In this document: in pieces, positions 62,651-64,000 of the stretch
Layout: each line of letters opens with the position of its first letter
Numbering within the stretch: position 1 is the stretch's first letter
Notes under the pieces: generated by a model
The model's input: the letters and a program-made list of their open reading frames with translations, nothing else
Database searches by the model: none
What the model was told of the DNA's origin: nothing
Translations under genes and position numbers: made by a program
Assembly: GCA_025331125.1 (NCBI GenBank)
Contig: JAOALB010000203.1
Coordinates: 1 to 64,000 of the forward strand
Origin: Mycogone perniciosa
Taxonomy: Eukaryota; Ascomycota; Sordariomycetes; Hypocreales; Hypocreaceae
DNA: 64,000 bases
Reading direction: 5' to 3'

Positions 62651-63812
62651 ATGGATCTTGCCTCCATATACTTTGGGATCTTTCTAGGGGTCTTTTTCTT
62701 TACGTTTGCCAAGGTTTTGCACCAGACTCGATTGATATGGAGACATACGAAAAGCCTCCATAATGCTTATTTATATATGATCTGGTTGGAGACATGGACT
62801 AATTTTGCCTTTGCTATCATTACATTCCTATACCTTAATAAAGTTATTCCTGGAAGGTAATTTTCTTATTAGTCTAGTATTTTATCCCTTGCATAGAAGC
62901 TTATCATTCTCTTTAGTCTTGCATTTTACCTGGCTACTGGTAATTCTCACTATTAGAGGGTAACTTTCTCTAAGCTTACAAATTCGCAGTGTTTGTCTGG
63001 GCAATCCAAACTCAGCTCCTACCACAAATCATTGCTAACCGTGTCTCCCTGATTATGACAAACAAGCAAAGAGCCAAAAAGCTAAAATGGGGCATCGCAA
63101 TTATCATCACTGGCGTTAATATTATGGTTTTCTATATCTGGACTACCGCGCAACTTGAGAACGCTACCCCTTACCATCATGCTATGAACTTTATATCAGA
63201 AAAGGTCAATAAGTCGTTTTTCCTTGTTCTGGATTTAGGGCTCAACCTCTACTTCTTATACTTGGCCCGCTTCCGCCTAATATCTGAAGGGTTGCACAAG
63301 TATTGGAGGCTCTTCAACTTCAACGCTGGAATCGTCTTTATCTCGACGTCAATGGACGCTATGATCGCTGGTTTCTTAAGCTTGAAGGACCCTTATTTGT
63401 AAGTTTCTTACTGAAGTCGCCGTTGTGTTATTCGGTGTCCTAACTTTACTTACACAGATATGTTCAATTCCAACCCCTCGCATACATCGTCAAGCTATAC
63501 ATCGAGCTCCAAATGGCCGTGATGATCTCCAAGGTTGTGCGCAGCGGCGTAATTGGTCAAGGATATGACTGGTATAGAGGCAGTGACCATAAGTCTACCG
63601 GAGCACATCATACCTTCACTTCCTGTGTCGTGGTTACTGGTGGTCCTGGGGTGTCAGAGCTGGACAAGGAGAAGACCACACCTCATCATGAGGATGGCTC
63701 CGAGACACAGCTGACCACGTTCCCCGGCGGGAATGGCATTATAAGGACGGTAGAGACTACTGTTGTAGTGGATGATGCTGAGGATGATCACTGTGACAAG
63801 CTGAAGTTGTAG
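62651..63812 (+). CDS. Fungal seven-helix integral membrane protein (four exons)
   Basis: Exons 62651-62856, 62917-62939, 62990-63398 and 63458-63812 give 330 residues. All three introns have GT-AG ends and keep one frame. Seven hydrophobic segments are visible: about 6-22, 42-62, 70-92, 110-128, 152-170, 188-208 and 214-238. The C-terminal tail (about 240-330) is hydrophilic, with acidic and Thr/Val-rich stretches, and probably cytosolic. The sequence around the second junction, GSLAFYLATVFVWAIQTQLL, and DPYLYVQFQPLAYIVKLYIE fit my memory of a large ascomycete family of uncharacterised membrane proteins found near the plasma membrane or endomembranes. The function of that family is not known to me. 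No signal peptide. Intact and of normal composition, about 1.8 kb from the isochore edge. Confidence 0.85.
62857..62916 (+). other. Intron 1 of the seven-helix gene
   Basis: 60 nt, donor GTAATT, acceptor CTTTAG. Nearer AG sites (62897-62898) give a different junction and disturb the frame downstream. Confidence 0.75.
62917..62939 (+). other. 23-nt micro-exon
   Basis: Encodes LAFYLAT plus split codons at both ends (AG|T and G|TG). It alone restores the family-like helix 3 and joins exon 1 to exon 3 in frame. Confidence 0.75.
62940..62989 (+). other. Intron 2 of the seven-helix gene
   Basis: 50 nt, donor GTAATT, acceptor TTCGCAG. Confidence 0.75.
63399..63457 (+). other. Intron 3 of the seven-helix gene
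   Basis: 59 nt, consensus donor GTAAGT, branch site CCTAAC, acceptor ACACAG. Splicing joins DPYL to YVQFQ in frame. Confidence 0.9.
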
Positions 63813-64000
63813 TTGTGGTCGGACAGTATCTACTTGGTAATGCATACACGGATAAATCCGTCATTATTTATTTGGGCCCCCTTGGGATTTATTTTCTCTG
63901 ATTCCTTGACAACTTCTTTCATTACGAACCGCCATGCAAGCATATACAGCATGTACAATTAGCTCTCCCTATAACTTTACGTAGCATTTATTTAACTCAA
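63813..64000. other. 3' flank of the seven-helix gene
   Basis: Probable 3' untranslated region and downstream spacer; nothing further recognised. Confidence 0.5.

Noticed and set aside
1..64000. tRNA, rRNA, CRISPR array or telomeric repeats
   Set aside because: None recognised by eye on either strand; telomere-type TTAGGG arrays are absent.

Overview
The window looks like nuclear DNA of a filamentous ascomycete fungus. The evidence is short (50-60 nt) GT-AG introns with fungal-type branch sites, a fungal seven-helix membrane protein, fungal LINE and Fot1/pogo-type transposons, and a roughly 52 kb block whose base composition fits repeat-induced point mutation (RIP). There are no rRNA, tRNA or CRISPR features and no telomeric repeats that I can see.

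Left arm (1-9124, ordinary base composition): the 3' end of a LINE with an RNase H domain, a second frameshifted LINE remnant, a solo LTR with a clean 5-bp target duplication, an uncharacterised minus-strand gene (3366-4244), a minute 5'-truncated LINE insertion with a 14-bp target duplication (4758-4821), and a two-exon minus-strand gene for a Myb/SANT-like protein (5626-7123). The 2 kb before the block has no gene I can support.

Central block (about 9125-60850): overwhelmingly A/T, depleted of CpA/TpG, stop codons in every frame, built from nested dead transposons. From left to right: an LTR-A fragment; element D, a short-bodied LTR element holding gypsy element B1 (TSD AAAGT); a copia element A1 on the minus strand; the 3' part of a second copia element A2 on the plus strand, split first by gypsy element C (TSD ATACT) and then by gypsy element E (TSD CCTTA), which itself holds a Fot1/pogo-like DNA transposon F (TA target, perfect 46-bp TIRs); a second copy of the B family, B2 (TSD GTAAT); and about 6.7 kb of AT-rich sequence with little recognisable structure. 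In the five reverse transcriptases where the YxDD catalytic motif is present it now reads YxNN; in B2 it was removed by a 93-bp deletion between 7-bp repeats.

Right arm (60851-64000): ordinary composition returns abruptly. It holds one well-supported gene, a four-exon, 330-residue seven-helix integral membrane protein (62651-63812) with a 23-nt micro-exon, and a doubtful short ORF near 60.9 kb.

There are no operons. The genes are independent, and the block is best read as a heterochromatic, RIP-silenced transposon graveyard, possibly pericentromeric, between two normal arms. All coordinates for dead elements come from reading repeat pairs by eye; the junctions with target duplications are exact, the others good to a few bases.
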